Origin: Callorhinus ursinus
Taxonomy: Eukaryota > Chordata > Mammalia > Carnivora > Otariidae
Reading direction: 5' to 3'
Length of the DNA: 64,000 bases
Assembly: GCF_003265705.1 (NCBI RefSeq)
Contig: NW_020312904.1
Span: 6,763,714-6,827,713, forward strand
Positions 1 through 12,300 of this stretch are shown here, piece after piece; the first letter of the stretch is position 1; each line of letters opens with the position of its first letter. Under the pieces are notes generated by a model. It had not been told where the DNA came from. It did not search any database and was given only the letters and a program-made list of their open reading frames with translations. Both the position numbers and the translations under genes were made by a program.

Positions 1-837
1 CAAGTTTTCAGAAATTCTGTCATTTATGGAGTGAGGATATTTTTACTCTAAAATCCATGATTTCCAACCCATACACCCCGTGCAGACTAATCTGAATTGA
101 GGAGCTGAACCCAGAAGGATGGGAGGGAGGGAGGTAGAAGCACAAGACCCAGTGCTCAGAAAATCCAGAGGGGCCACCGGGACAGGCACGCAGACTTCAA
201 CCTTCACACTTCCGCCCTTGCCTCCACAATGAGGGCGGTGCCTCCTTGTCTGGTTCAGTTTGATGGTTCTGACCTTTACTGGGCTCTCTAAGTAGCCATC
301 AGCTAATATAACGGCTTCAGAAGACTTGAATGCCAGGGTCAGAAATAGCACTGCCCAAGTGCCACTCAGGGAACACAGACTAAGATGATGGACTCTCATG
401 GGGGCAGTGGAGATATTCAGTGCTGCCTGAATCTGAGAGAAAATGACCTGGCCAAACTGCTCTACAGATACTCTAATACTATCACAGCACTTCCCCGAAG
501 TCTCTAATCACGGGACCGGCAGCACTAAGGACCTTCCCATCTCTCTGCGGACCGCTGTATTGGAGACGGGATACTGGAGAACAGATGCAGAGGAATCCCA
601 TGACCTTCTCCTGACCCTCAACAAAATGCTTGCTGAATCTGAGCTTGTAACTGCAGTGGAGGAGCCCGAATGGGACAAGAGGTTGGGGGTGGGGTGGTGG
701 CCATCCCAGGGCCTCTGAGGTCAGAGAAGCTTCTCACGGTTACCTGATCAGGAAGGGAGCACAGCGCTGCTGCAGGGGTAACTGCAAACAACTGGTCCCT
801 CAGAAAGGCCCAAACGTCACCAAGAAAAGCAGAAACA

Positions 838-1046
838 GGGGCGCCTGCCTGGGTGGTTCAGTCGTTAAGCGTCTGCCTTCAGCTCAGGTCATGATCCCAG
901 GGTCCTGGGATCGAGCCCCACATCGGGCTCCCTGCTCAATGGGAAGCCTGTTTCTCCCCCACTCCCCCTGCTTGGGTTCCTTCCCTCACTGTGTCTCTCT
1001 GTCAAATAAATAAATAAAATCTTAAAAAAAAAAAAAAAAAGCAAAG
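838..1046 (+). repeat. Can-SINE (tRNA-Lys derived)
   Basis: tRNA-like head GGGGCGCCTG, CT-rich body, AATAAATAAAATC tail and poly(A). Flanked by a direct repeat AGCAGAAACA (about 828 and 1050). Confidence 0.92.
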
Positions 1047-1526
1047 CAAAGCAGAAACAAAGCCTGGTTAGGTGGTTTTGCAAGAGGAACCCAAAGAATG
1101 ATCTAGAAAATCATCACGTTAAAATACATTTTTAAGCTTAATTCTGGAGAAAAATCTCAGTTCTAAGACATCTCAGTGTGTGTGTGCGTGAGCTGGAGTT
1201 TAGTGGTTTGAATTAATAAGACATATAAATCCTGGGGTACAATCATCCACAGTGTAATTTCTAGAAGGTAAACTAAAAGAATAACTTCTGTTGCTCTTTT
1301 AATTTTCTTGGCATTATCATCCTATGGTAATTTTCCTAAATTTTACAGACACCAGAATCCACCCAAGCTCCAGCCTGGGAGCCCCCTCCCCTCTAACTCA
1401 TCTGCTAACTGCCAGATGGAGCAGCTGTGGCAGGAGACTCAGAACTGCTTAGATCCTGGGAGCCACCCCGCGGTCCCTAGCGAGTCCCAATTCTACATTG
1501 TGTCCTCCCACACCAGGCTTACCCGA

Positions 1527-2090
1527 TGGTTCTCAAACTGTGTGCCAAGGCACCCCAAAGCACCACAGGGAGCTGCAGGGGCGCCACGGGATATTTCACA
1601 TTTCTGAGGTAAATACAGCCATGCCCAACATGAGTCAGACACCATGTAAACTACTAAATGGTGGTAGTTTGAAGTCTCGATGTGAGACTGCATGACCTTC
1701 CTTTGGAAGATGTCACATCTTCATGAAGCTGAGTTTTTAGAAGCTATTGTAATAAAACGCAAGCGCTGTCTGAAAATCAGAAGTTGGTGGTGTTACTCTG
1801 GTTTCAAAGTTTGAGAAGGTATGCAACACCCAACAGGCACATGTACCCAGTAGTCAGTAATATCAGGTCACTTATCAAGAAAAAAAAATACTATTTCTTC
1901 TTTCAATTTTGTGTATATTTCTTTAATGGCTAGTAAACTGTTAAGACATAAATGTGTATTAAGGTGTCTGTACCTAAGTAATTAATAAACAGAACTGTTA
2001 GGTATTTCTTTTAGCCCAGGGCAACCATGAAAAAATTACTGAGACACAAAGGGTGCCATGAACTGAGAAAGATTAGGAACCTCTGGTCTA
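1527..2090. mobile_element. Non-autonomous hAT-like DNA transposon copy
   Basis: The left end GGTTCTCAAACTGTG followed by GCCAAGGCACC is mirrored by the right end, whose reverse complement reads CCAGAGGTTCC with a nearby GGCACCC. These imperfect terminal inverted repeats and the overall wording resemble mammalian Charlie/MER-type hAT elements. The family was not determined. Confidence 0.5.
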
Positions 2091-3362
2091 AACCATTTTC
2101 ACAGAGGCCAGCCCTCGGTTTGCCCTCAAAGTCTGACTCATTTGCTAGCTAAATATATTCGACTGGATTCAAAGCTGCTTCCTCTTTAGGAAAGTACTGT
2201 CTGGGTCTCTTAGTCTGGCCCCTCTCAAGAGAAGCCAACAGATGAAAGGGGCGGTCACTTTCCTAGAAATCAGTGCCTCTCCTCTGCCCAACCTTACTGA
2301 AAATGCAAATATGGTGATACCATTGGTGTTGCAGATATTGATGCCCTCTGAGGGAGCATCACCACTTCTAGAGAGTTCACCTCAGGAGAAACTTGTACAA
2401 GTGGGTGAGGAGAGCGTGAGGTGACACTGCCTGCAGCACCATAACTGCAAATACGGGAAGCAACCGGATGCCCCCCAGCAAATGCACTGGAGTACCAGGT
2501 ACCTCTGTGGAGTAAGGAGGCAGCAAAGACAAGAGGCCCAAGACTCACTGGCTGGTTGGAAAAAAGCAAGTGGCAGAACGGTGTTGCAAGTAGGATCACA
2601 TTAAACAGATTATAATGCGTAAATGTTAGCACGTGCAAGGAGGAAACTGAGGAAATACCCATCAGACTGCTCACTGCTTGTTAGACACATCAAATATTTT
2701 TGGGGAGGGGGCTCGGGCAAGGACAGTTTTAAGGGCACATCTTCCTGATCCTCAGCTGCCACACACACACTCCTTCCTCAAGTGGGCTGAGTCCCTCTGA
2801 AGCGCAGCTTCGTCCTGGCAGTAAGGACAATCGAAACCCCAGTGGAGCTTTTGGGATGAAAGGATGAGCCTAACATTTACAGGGGAGAGTAAAGGGCAAA
2901 AACTAGTCGCTAAAGCTAGAGGGCTGACACTTCCAGATATCAAGACATATTAGAAGGCTCAGCCATTAGGGGCGTGTGGTGTTGGTGTAATGGAACAGAC
3001 TGGAGCATCCAGAAGCAGATTTGTTATACATGGGCACTTGATTTATGAAAAAAGTGCCACTTGGTGCAGTGGGGCAAGGACAGTCATTTTAGTTAACAGA
3101 GTCTGGAGGCAGGGCGATTTCCATATGGGAAAAAAAAGTAGATCTTGCATCTCCACCTCACACAAAAAATCAATTCCAGGTGGATATGGACTTGGGTGTG
3201 GAAAAAAAGTACAGTAGAGTGTCTTCGAAACTGAGATACGGCAAAGATTCACCAAACAGGACATAAAGTAACTAACTGTAATAGAAAAGACTAATCGACT
3301 GATTTCATGAACATTAAGAACTTGTGCTCATCAACTGACACCATGAAGAGAGAGACTAGGCA

Positions 3363-3550
3363 GGGGCCCTGCGTGGCTCAGTCGGTGGAGGGTCTGACTC
3401 TTGGTTTCATCTCGGATCATGATCTCAGGGTTGTGAGACTGAGCCCCAAGTCGGCCTCCATGCTCAGCGTGGAGTCTGCTTGAGATTCTCTCCCTTTCTC
3501 ACTCCCTGCCCCTCACCCCTGCTCACACATACTCTGTCTCTAAAATAAAC
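3363..3550 (+). repeat. Can-SINE, older copy
   Basis: Diverged head GGGGCCCTGCGTGGCTCAGT and ending TCTAAAATAAAC. It directly abuts the next SINE. Confidence 0.8.
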
Positions 3551-3551
3551 G

Positions 3552-3666
3552 AGGGCACCTGGGTGGCTCAGTTGGTTAAGCATCTGACTCTTGGTTTCAG
3601 CTCAGGTCATGATCTCGGCAGAGTCGGCTTGGGATTCTCTCTCCCTCTGCCCCTCCTGCTGCTTGT

Positions 3667-3703
<37 letters not shown>

Positions 3704-3752
3704 AATAAATAAATAAATAAATAAATCTTAAACAAAAATAAATCTTTAAAAG
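3552..3752 (+). repeat. Can-SINE with expanded (TC)n and (AAAT)n
   Basis: Head GGGCACCTGGGTGGCTCAGT; internal (TC)n microsatellite at about 3668-3700, then (AAAT)n to 3727. Inserted at the tail of the preceding SINE. Confidence 0.88.
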
Positions 3753-4773
3753 AAAGAGAGAACAAGAGAGACGTGGCAAGCCACAGAGGGAGACACATGC
3801 AAAACACATATCCAACAAAGGATCAAAGCCAGAATAAAGCACTCCTTGAATCAATAAAAAGACAGACATCTCAAATAAACAGGTATAAAGCTTGAATGTG
3901 GTTTTCACAAGAGATTATCCAAATGGCCAATGAAAAGGTGCTCAACATTGTTAATTCCCTGGAAATTACAAATGAAAACTATGAGATACCCCAGAAGGGC
4001 CAGAAATGATGCAATCATGTGTTTGGTGAGGATGTAGACCTAGAACCTTCTTTCCTACACTGCCGGCAGAGTGGAAACTGGTATACCTGCTTTGGAAAAC
4101 TGGTAGGCACTGTCTTCTAAAGCTGAACATCCTCACAACAGCTGACCTAGCAACCCCATCCCTAGAAATGCAATCACATGCTCACCAAAAGATGAACAGG
4201 GACCTTCACATCAGCACTATTCATAATAACCAAGAACAGGAAACAACTCAAAAGTCCATCTCTAGGTCTAGTCATAGAATGGGAAACAATGAGAATGGAC
4301 AGTCTAACTATATGCAACAACACAAATGAATCTTGCACACAACACTGCACGAAAGCAGCCAGACACATACGGTACATACTGTGTGACCTTCTTCTGTAAA
4401 GTTCCAACAGAGGCAAAACAGCTGAGGTGATCAGGATGGTGGTTACCCTGGCTGGAGGCCTTGGGAGTAGGGGGATTCGCTGACTGCAAGGAGGCTCAAG
4501 GGATGCTTCTGGGGTCCTGGTCATGTTTTGTTCTTGATCTGTCTGCTGGCTGTGTGAGTGTATTCACTCTGTGAAGTCACTGAACTGTTATTTATGATTT
4601 GTGTACTTTTCTACATGCATATTATACTTCAATAAAAAGTTTAAAGAAATAACAAATAAGAGGCAGATTAAATTATGGTGCCAGAATTCAGAATAATGGT
4701 TATCTTTGTAGGGGGCAGTGTGAGTTTGAAAGCCTGCAAAAGCTTCTGGGGGCGATGGGAAGTTCTACTTCTT

Positions 4774-4887
4774 CTTTTTAAAAATATTTTATTTTTAAGT
4801 AATCGCCATACCCAACGTGGGGCTCGAACTCACATCCCCGAGATCAAGAGTCACATCTTCCACCGACCAAGCCGGCCAGGGGCCCTG
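4774..4887 (-). repeat. Old tRNA-SINE fragment
   Basis: Antisense copy ending GGCCAGGGGCCCTGC, flanked by AGTTCTACTTCTT and AGTCCTACTTCTT, a 13-bp target duplication with one mismatch. Confidence 0.75.
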
Positions 4888-5214
4888 CAAGTCCTACTTC
4901 TTGATCTGGGCAGTTGCTGTTACATGGGTGGGTTCACTTTGTGAAAATTCAACAAGCTGCAAATTAAAATGCACACATTTTTCTATGTGCATTGTATTTC
5001 TATAAACTTAGTGTCTCCAAAACACTTTCTGGGGGCAGAGAAGTTACAAGTGTGATGACATCGGCCCAGAGCACCAGGACAAACAAATGGGACAGGGAAG
5101 CAGCCTAGCCAATGCAATCCTGCTCTCAGCCTCGAGGGGCCTTGCCCAGAAATGCCACCTTGCCTTCTTCTAAGACTGGGTCAAGAGCAGTGTGCTCTCT
5201 GGGCAGGCAAATGA

Positions 5215-5400
5215 GCCCCAGCCTTGCACTCACCCACTATCATTAAGGCCTGTTCCTCATCTGGATTCCCTGCCAGACTGTGTGCTCCCTGAGGACGGGG
5301 CGAATATTCTGCACACCACTGCATTTCCACTCCAGGGAATGCCTGGTCCAGAGCAGGGACTCGGTAACATTTGCTGAATAAATGTCTTATCTAAGGTCAC
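5215..5400 (-). repeat. L2/MIR-like 3' tail
   Basis: Wording such as CTGTGTGCTCCCTGAGGACG and TTTGCTGAATAAATGTC is typical of the antisense L2/MIR 3' end. Subfamily unresolved. Confidence 0.45.
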
Positions 5401-6214
5401 TGAAATAGGGATGAGACACAGAAAATACACTGGGTTTTCCCATGCCCTCTGTCACCTAGACTGGGGTGACACACTTTAGGAAACATCAGTGTCGCCACAG
5501 GGCACGTTCCTTTTCATCAGCTTATCAGTGCCACAACTGAGATACGGCAACAAATGGAGATGTGATCACTGTGCTGAACACAGCTGATGCATTCAGCAGC
5601 CTACTCAAAGTGGGCACCGAATCAAACGTCTCTTTCTGCTGGAGTAAGAGAAAGCCTGAGGTCAGCAGATGCTGTGAACTAGTTGATAACAAGGACTGTG
5701 AATTCCCAAGGCTGACCCCATGCCGGGCACAATGCAGGCGGCCTGATAATAGCCATTCCTGCCCCGGGTCTGACGTGAGCTCCTCAAAGATGTGCACTGT
5801 TTCCCATTTCTGGACTGAGAGTAATAGAAGATATGCAATAGCTACCTTTTGTGTGAATAAAAACACCAGGAGACACAATCAGAAAATCTCAAAAATGTTT
5901 ATGACCACTTGAAGAGCAGAATAGTCATATATTTAACCCCTTGAATATGGGTCACTGTATCATGGAATCAATCTTCTTACTTCAGGCACCAAAATGTCCT
6001 GCTTATGCTTATAAGGGCCAGGAGGGGTTTTGTTGTTTTTTTGATCTACTTTGTTTAGTGCCTCAATGTTTGTGAAACAACCCACTGACTGAATATCTAC
6101 CCCTCTAGGTAGTCGGCCCCCAAAGGCAGGGCCCACACCCGTTTTTGCATCTTAGCTCCTGGCCGGGGAAGGGCGCTTCTGCAAGTCCGCAGAAGGGAGC
6201 TGAAGGGTACTCAC

Positions 6215-6384
6215 CGCCAGGAAGCCTAGCTTGCCCCCACACCGAGTCTTGAGCCCCATGGCGGCAGTCAGATGGATCTCAACCAACGTGCTCGGCGGGA
6301 TTTTCTCTTCTGCACATTCGGCCAAGTTCACGGCGCACAAAGCCATGTGTACATCGGAACAGGCAGATCCTGCAGGAAGCTTCC
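6215..6384 (-). CDS. SREBF2: SREBF2 exon 11 (regulatory domain)
   Basis: Encodes residues 672-728 ([20 protein letters not shown] to KLGFLA) of the SCAP-binding regulatory domain. Acceptor CCACAG|GG, donor GCG|GTGAGTACC in phase 0. It is the last SREBF2 exon in the window. The next human exon, starting near SYFLSRAQ, was looked for between positions 1 and 6214 on the minus strand and not found. Confidence 0.96.
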
Positions 6385-9300
6385 CTGTGGCAGGCAGAAA
6401 CAGACGCTGATGTTGACAGATTCCTCCAAACCGAGCTTTTTTCTGTGTTTTTTTTTTTCTAGTGTGATCAGAGCAAGAGCACAAGGACTGGAGAAAAGTA
6501 CTTGAACTCTGTCATCAGATGGTCCTGGCTGGGATGCAAGGCTCTGTGACCGAGTAGCTGTGTGTTCCTTTCTACCTCACAGGTTGTTGGGGACGAGAGA
6601 AAATGCATGTCAAGTCCCTGACACGTGGCCCATGGGCTGTGGAAACGGGAGCAATTATGATTGCAGGTCGTTGTATGGGACTCCGACGTAGGCACTGTGA
6701 CACTTTCCAAAACACAACCTTGTTTTGTTTTTTTTTTTAAAGATTTTATTTATTTGACAGAGAGAGAGACACAGCGAGAGCAGGAACACAAGCAGGGGGA
6801 GTGGGAGAGGGAGAAGCAGGCTTCCCACGGAGCAGGGAGCCCGATGCGGGACTCGATCCCAGGACCCTGGGATCATGACCTGAGGCGAAGGCAGACGCTT
6901 AATGACTGAACCACCCAGGCGCCCAACACAACCTTGTCCTGCTGAGACATCTTGCATCTCCAAACATGGAGAGAGGTAATAAGAATTGAAAAACAACAAG
7001 AAAAAAAATTGATGTGAATTTATTTTCATTGTAAAAGAATGCACAATATCTAAGCACACCTCTTTTTGAGGGGTAACACAAAACGGCACCGACGTTGGAC
7101 ACGTCTTGGGTTAGCAGGTGGAAAGCTAGGGAAGGCTTCCTACATGCTCCTGTGTGAGGGCTGCAGTCATGTGGTGTGACCCTGAAGTCAGGGGCCAAAG
7201 TGCCCTCGTGCGGGCACAAGGACCCATCAAGGCCATGAAGCTTTCACACTGTTGCTACTTTGGTCCTCGCTACAGGGCAGGGAGGGGGCCAGGGCAAGCC
7301 AGCTTTCCTAAGGGAGGCTGAGCTTCAGGGGTGGCCCCGTGTCAAAGGTCCAGGCGGTGGCCAAGCCAGGCCTCCTGACCTCATCAGCCCCACATTCTTC
7401 CCCTGGGGCCACCCTGCCTCCTCCATCTTTCTATCAGCCCCTACACTTTGTTCTGCATAGGCATCAGGTGTCGGCTCTCCCCCAGGAGACACCATCTGGC
7501 TTTCTCTCTTCAGGGGAGGGAAGGTGGAGGGCAATGAGGGGATCAGGTTTTAGTCACCTGTTCTCTCAGTGCCTTGAATAAAGCCAGGCCCACAGAGTGC
7601 TCAACAAATGTGGAGAGAATGAGTGATGTGAACTACCCCAGCTGGAATTCTCCAGAACATGACAGGGGGGAGGACGCAGCCTCCTGAGCAGAGAGACCTG
7701 GGAGGGTGCTGGTTCCATCCCCCAAGGGCACACTGAGAGGGCAGAGAAGAGTGAAGCCGGGTCTGCAGACAGGGACCCTCTACCGGAACTCTACCATGAC
7801 CCCCGGTGTTAAAACCCCATGGCTGGCCCCACGGGTCTCATCTTCCATTCACTCCGTGCCTGGGGCCTGCTACAGCCTCATGTCTGAGCTGAAGCTCCTT
7901 CACCAGGGCACTTCCATCACCTTCCCATTACCACACCCCACTGTTGGCTTTCTGACCTTCATCGGATAGCCCCACAGCAACCTCCCTTCTCGGGCCCTCT
8001 CCCCCAACACCAAATCTCTCAGGCAGCGTTCACCTGACTCCTGCCCTTGGCCTGCTCATGATGTGTGGTGTTTTTCTGGGTCCCTGGAGGGTCCCCTTCC
8101 AAAGGCCTCTCATCAGCAACTTTGGCTTTCATCCTCACTGGAGGCCAAAGACTAAGCCCCCTTATTGGGCTGCGGATCCAGCATGTCCGCTGCCACTCAT
8201 CATTTCCCTCCAGGTCTCACAGGCAATCGTCCCAAACAAAACTCCTCACCTTCTCCCTGGAAAACTGCTCTTCAGCCTGTTTCCCTCACCTTTGTTGGCA
8301 GCAACACCATTCCCCCAAGCCCTCAAGCAAGAAACCGGGGAACCATCCTCACCGCTCCTTTCCTGACCCTCACGACCCATGGGCCCCTAAGTCCCGTCAA
8401 TCCCAGCTTCTGCTCTCTCTCCACCTGTTCTCCTGCCCCCTCTTGTCTCCAGCTACGTTTGCTCCTATCTGGACTCCCTGACGCCAGCCTTAATCCTCTC
8501 CCTATCCACCTTCTACCTGCCAACACAGCGAATCTGCTCACTTCAGAATCTGATGGTGTCAGCACTGTCCGAATGCCCCTCACCGCCTGGCTCCTGTCAA
8601 CGCCCCCTCCGCCCCCCCCCCGGTTGGCTCTAGGACTACTGAAATCTTCCCAAGAGTCATCCCAGGTGGGGCTCCTCCCTGGGAACATCCCACTGCCTAG
8701 AAGGCACACCCCCCTGCACGCGGCTGGCCAACTCTACCCATCCTGTCAGGCAAAGCCAAGACTTCCCAGAAAGCCTTTCCTGGAAACCCTCCTCACCAGT
8801 ACACCCTGCCCTGCAACTGAAGCCCAATCCTTCTGCTACCTCTACCACACGAAATCATAATTCACTTGCTGACCGGCCTGCCTGTTATTAGGGCGGTAGT
8901 TTGTTGAATGAAATAAGTGCTATTTCACCGAATCTGATACGACATCAATTTTAAGTTTACTATTAAGTACCACTAAGGAAAAAACAGTGCCAACTCAACC
9001 ACACCATCCACTGTGTAAAGGACACAGCACAAGCGTATAGAGGTTAATGTGAAAACATGTGCACTTTAAACTGATGAGCTATGGTAATGAGCCACGTTTA
9101 CAGCCATGGATGTGGGTGGAAGGTCTGTCCAACCATTCTAGGAGAGCAGTGTGAAAAGGGCTTCAATCGGGGCAGAGAGCTGGCAAAAACCAAGCCAGGG
9201 TGGAGAGATGGCACAGGGCACCTGGAGGCTGGCCAGGCAGTGGGGGCCACCCCTCACCTGTGATGTGCAGCTGGTGCAGCCTGTGATAGGCCAGGGCCGC

Positions 9301-12300
9301 GTCCCGGGCGCTGGCCTTTGCTTCGTCCTCAAAGCCCGCCGTGGTGGCCGGGGTGGCCGGGGTGGCCCGCCGGCGCTGGAAGACCTTCTTGAGCAGCCAA
9401 CGCACCAGGCGCAGCTTCTGCAGGCTGTAGCGAATCACGTTCCAGGAGAGGCTGCAGGCTAGGTCCAGGCGGGAGGTGGGCAGGGCCCGGCCCAACACCG
9501 ACAGGCAGGTTTGGAGGTTGGCCGCAGCAGCCGCAAAATCCCCCTAGAAAGCAGCAAGAGGTGTAATATTCACAAGCCTTGCTGTGGCCTTTTTGTTTTG
9601 CTTTGTTTTTAAATTTTTTAATGATTTACTTATTCATTTTAGAGAGGGGGATGGGGCAGAAGGAGTGAGAGTCTTAAGCAGACTCTGCTGAAGGCGGAGA
9701 GGCAGGGCTTGATGCACGGTCCATCTCACGACCCTGAGACCATGACCTAAGCCGAAACAAGATTCAGACACCCAACCGACTGCGCCACTCTGGCGCCCCT
9801 TTTTATTTTAACAAAAACTTTTACTTTCCCTTCACTCCCTAGATTATCAGAGTAGTACATGCTCATTGAAGAGTCTGGGAAAATTCAGAAAGCAACGAAA
9901 AAAAAGAAATCACCTGTAACCTTACCCCCCAGAAAGAATGATTGCTGACATTTTCATGTATTTTCTCCTCGCCTTTTTACTAAATTGGGATTGTACTGTG
10001 GTCTACCTTTGAGCAAATACTATTCACGATTTCCCATAGTAGTTTTACACGTAAGATGATAAAATGGATTTAAATGATGATCTTTTAGGCTCATGTGATC
10101 TTTTAGGCTTTTGGGTTCTCAAAGTGTGGTTCCCGGAGACCAGCAGCATCAGCCCCTGGGATCTTGTTAGAAATGCAAATTATTGGTGTGCTAGCCCCAC
10201 CCTCCCCCTACCTGCTGAATTGGAGGTTGGGACCTTCCAGGTGATTCTGTTGCCTGCTAAAGTCTGAGAACCACTGTTTTAGACAAACACCTGGCTAAAC
10301 TACTATAACCAAGGATCTCGATAAACTACTCTTTCCCAGCCTGAGAGGGTCTAATGGAGAGTCTATGGCCCTGTACTGAGATCTCTTTCTCTCACTGCTG
10401 GCAAACAGAGGAATCTGTCCTCTCCCTTCTGTCCTGCAGCGGGCACAGCTGTGTTTCCTTCCGGCATCATTACAGGAAGTGGATCGGTACAAGGGGAGCA
10501 CCCCTCTCCCGGCTGACGCACAGCTTCCAACACACTCTGGTCCCGATGCACCTCAGCCCTGCCTCCTGGCCCCTTCTCACTCCCAGGGCCCTCTCACTGT
10601 ACTTCCGAGCAACACGGCTCAGGCAGAGGCCACCACAGCTCCAGCCTCGCCCACCCTGGAGTCAATGTCACATCACTTCCATTCCACTTTGTATCTCAAA
10701 TATTTCCTGAATCGGTCTTTCCTTTGAATTCCAGGTTCCTGCCAGCTCTCATCTGGTCTATTCCAGGTGCCCCTAACTTGCTTCTGTGCCCCCTCCTAAC
10801 CCATCCTTCCTGGAGCTGCCAAAATGACAATCATGAAACACAGACCTGAACCTGCCTCTAGGATATACATCTTGGAATGCTTTTTTTCTGGGAATGGTCC
10901 TGCTTCAAGGGCTAGGGACCCAACAACCACATCTATATTCCATGAGCCACAGCCCTCGGCATGGCTGACAGCTCCAGGCTGCTCAATCAGATTCTCTCCG
11001 GTGGGCACTGCAGCCCGCAGGAGGGGAGTCGGCCCATGGTTTAGTGCAGCTGAGGACTGTTCCGGCTCTTGTTCCTGAGATGTGACCTTGAACTCTTCCT
11101 TCAATGCTGTGAGTTGCCCCAGAATCCTTCCTATAAACTTTCAGCTAATTTTCCTGTTCAAAAACCTTCCTGGTTCTCCAGAAAACTGGGAAAAAAGCCC
11201 CAAATCAGTTACTAGTCAAAGACCTCTCCAATTTGGGGCCGAGATATATTACCAGCTTTAGCCCTCATCTGTCCCAGATGTATCTTACACTCCAGACGTA
11301 CCTGTCTACCAGCTGGTCCCCAAATACCCCATCTATTCACGACTTCTCCACATGGAGGGTCCTTCCTGCCCCTGACTGTCTGGCTCAAACCCCAGATTCC
11401 CTCGACCAGAGCGTGTCCCTTCTGCCCCAACTCCCGTAGCACTTTACTCTTCCTCTGTCATTAACACAGACTACAGATTATCTTGTGTCCATGGAATCAT
11501 TTACACATAGGTGTCCTCTCCTCTGCTGCCCTGTGACCGTCAGGCAGGGTCCCTTCCAGCTCTTGCTGCCCACAAGCACCTACCACAGGATTTTATACAC
11601 TGGGGTATTCAATAGAAGTCACTGAGTTATCGGCTGCAGAACTTACCCTGGCAAGGTCCAGGTCTGCCTGCTTCCGATGTCTCCAGAAGGTGACTGAGGA
11701 GCGTGAATGAGGCCGGATCACCGGCTCCCCGTGGACCAGCAGCTTCACAAAGACGCTCAGGACAATCACACCATTGACCAGCCATAAGAGGAGCGTTGGC
11801 ATCATCCAGTCAAACCAGCCCCCAGAACCTAAAGAGGGAAGTCTCAGCTGAGCCCATGAGGAACGGCCTCCGGGAGCAGCCCTAGGGGACTGCAAGCCAC
11901 TTGACTGACCCCCAGCATCTGACAGGTTAGAAGCCTTCTACCTCATTTTCAGAAGAAGCATCGATAACAAGATTGCTTCATTTAATAACAATGTCTAAAT
12001 GCTTTTGATAGGAATAAGACATAACCTTAATCTACACTATAGGCAAATTTGGGATGGTTCTGTAGCCTAAATAGGAACCCTGTAGTCCTTGTCACTATGG
12101 AGCTAGGTGCCATGGCCAAATAACAAAGATAATACAAATCTTTATTAGTCAAGGTAGGGTGAGACCATTAGTTTCACAACTCGGGCAAAAATATCACATC
12201 CTCCTTCAAATAGGTATACCTTCCCTCCCCAAATCCCCAACCCTGATAATAGTAGTAGTGTGGGTTCCTGATTTCTTTTGTTCTTACTGACTGAACTTGG

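Larger units (their letters stand above)
2895..4660 (+). repeat. L1 3' fragment, interrupted by SINEs
   Basis: Reads like the end of L1 ORF2 (CTAAAGCTAGAGGGCTGACA near 2910), then the 3' region with 'CATTCATAATAACC'-type wording near 4220, and ends in AATAAAAAG near 4630. The ORF is broken throughout. Two Can-SINEs sit at 3363-3752. Confidence 0.7.
1..6214 (-). other. SREBF2: SREBF2 intron 11 (3' part, incomplete)
   Basis: No coding exon was recognised. Contents are a Can-SINE near 0.9 kb, a hAT-type transposon copy at 1.5-2.1 kb, a 3' L1 fragment at 2.9-4.6 kb interrupted by two Can-SINEs, an older SINE at 4.8 kb and an L2-like tail at 5.2 kb. The stretches 1-837, 2090-2890 and 5400-6214 hold nothing I recognise. 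Confidence 0.8.
6385..9257 (-). other. SREBF2: SREBF2 intron 10
   Basis: 2.9-kb intron containing one Can-SINE (6726-6924) and an L2-like pyrimidine-rich tract (about 7900-8860). A 231-codon Pro/Ser-rich plus-strand ORF at 8165-8860 is judged accidental. Confidence 0.8.

Noticed and set aside
43..399. 118-codon minus-strand ORF with a hydrophobic start
   Set aside because: Not SREBF2 exon 12 sequence, no other homology seen and no flanking splice signals in register.
1..6214. miR-33a hairpin expected in SREBF2
   Set aside because: In human it lies in a later intron (about intron 16). This window stops in intron 11 and no such hairpin was seen.
8165..8860. 231-codon plus-strand Pro/Ser-rich ORF in intron 10
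   Set aside because: Low-complexity pyrimidine-rich, L2-like sequence, with overlapping ORFs in other frames and no recognisable family.
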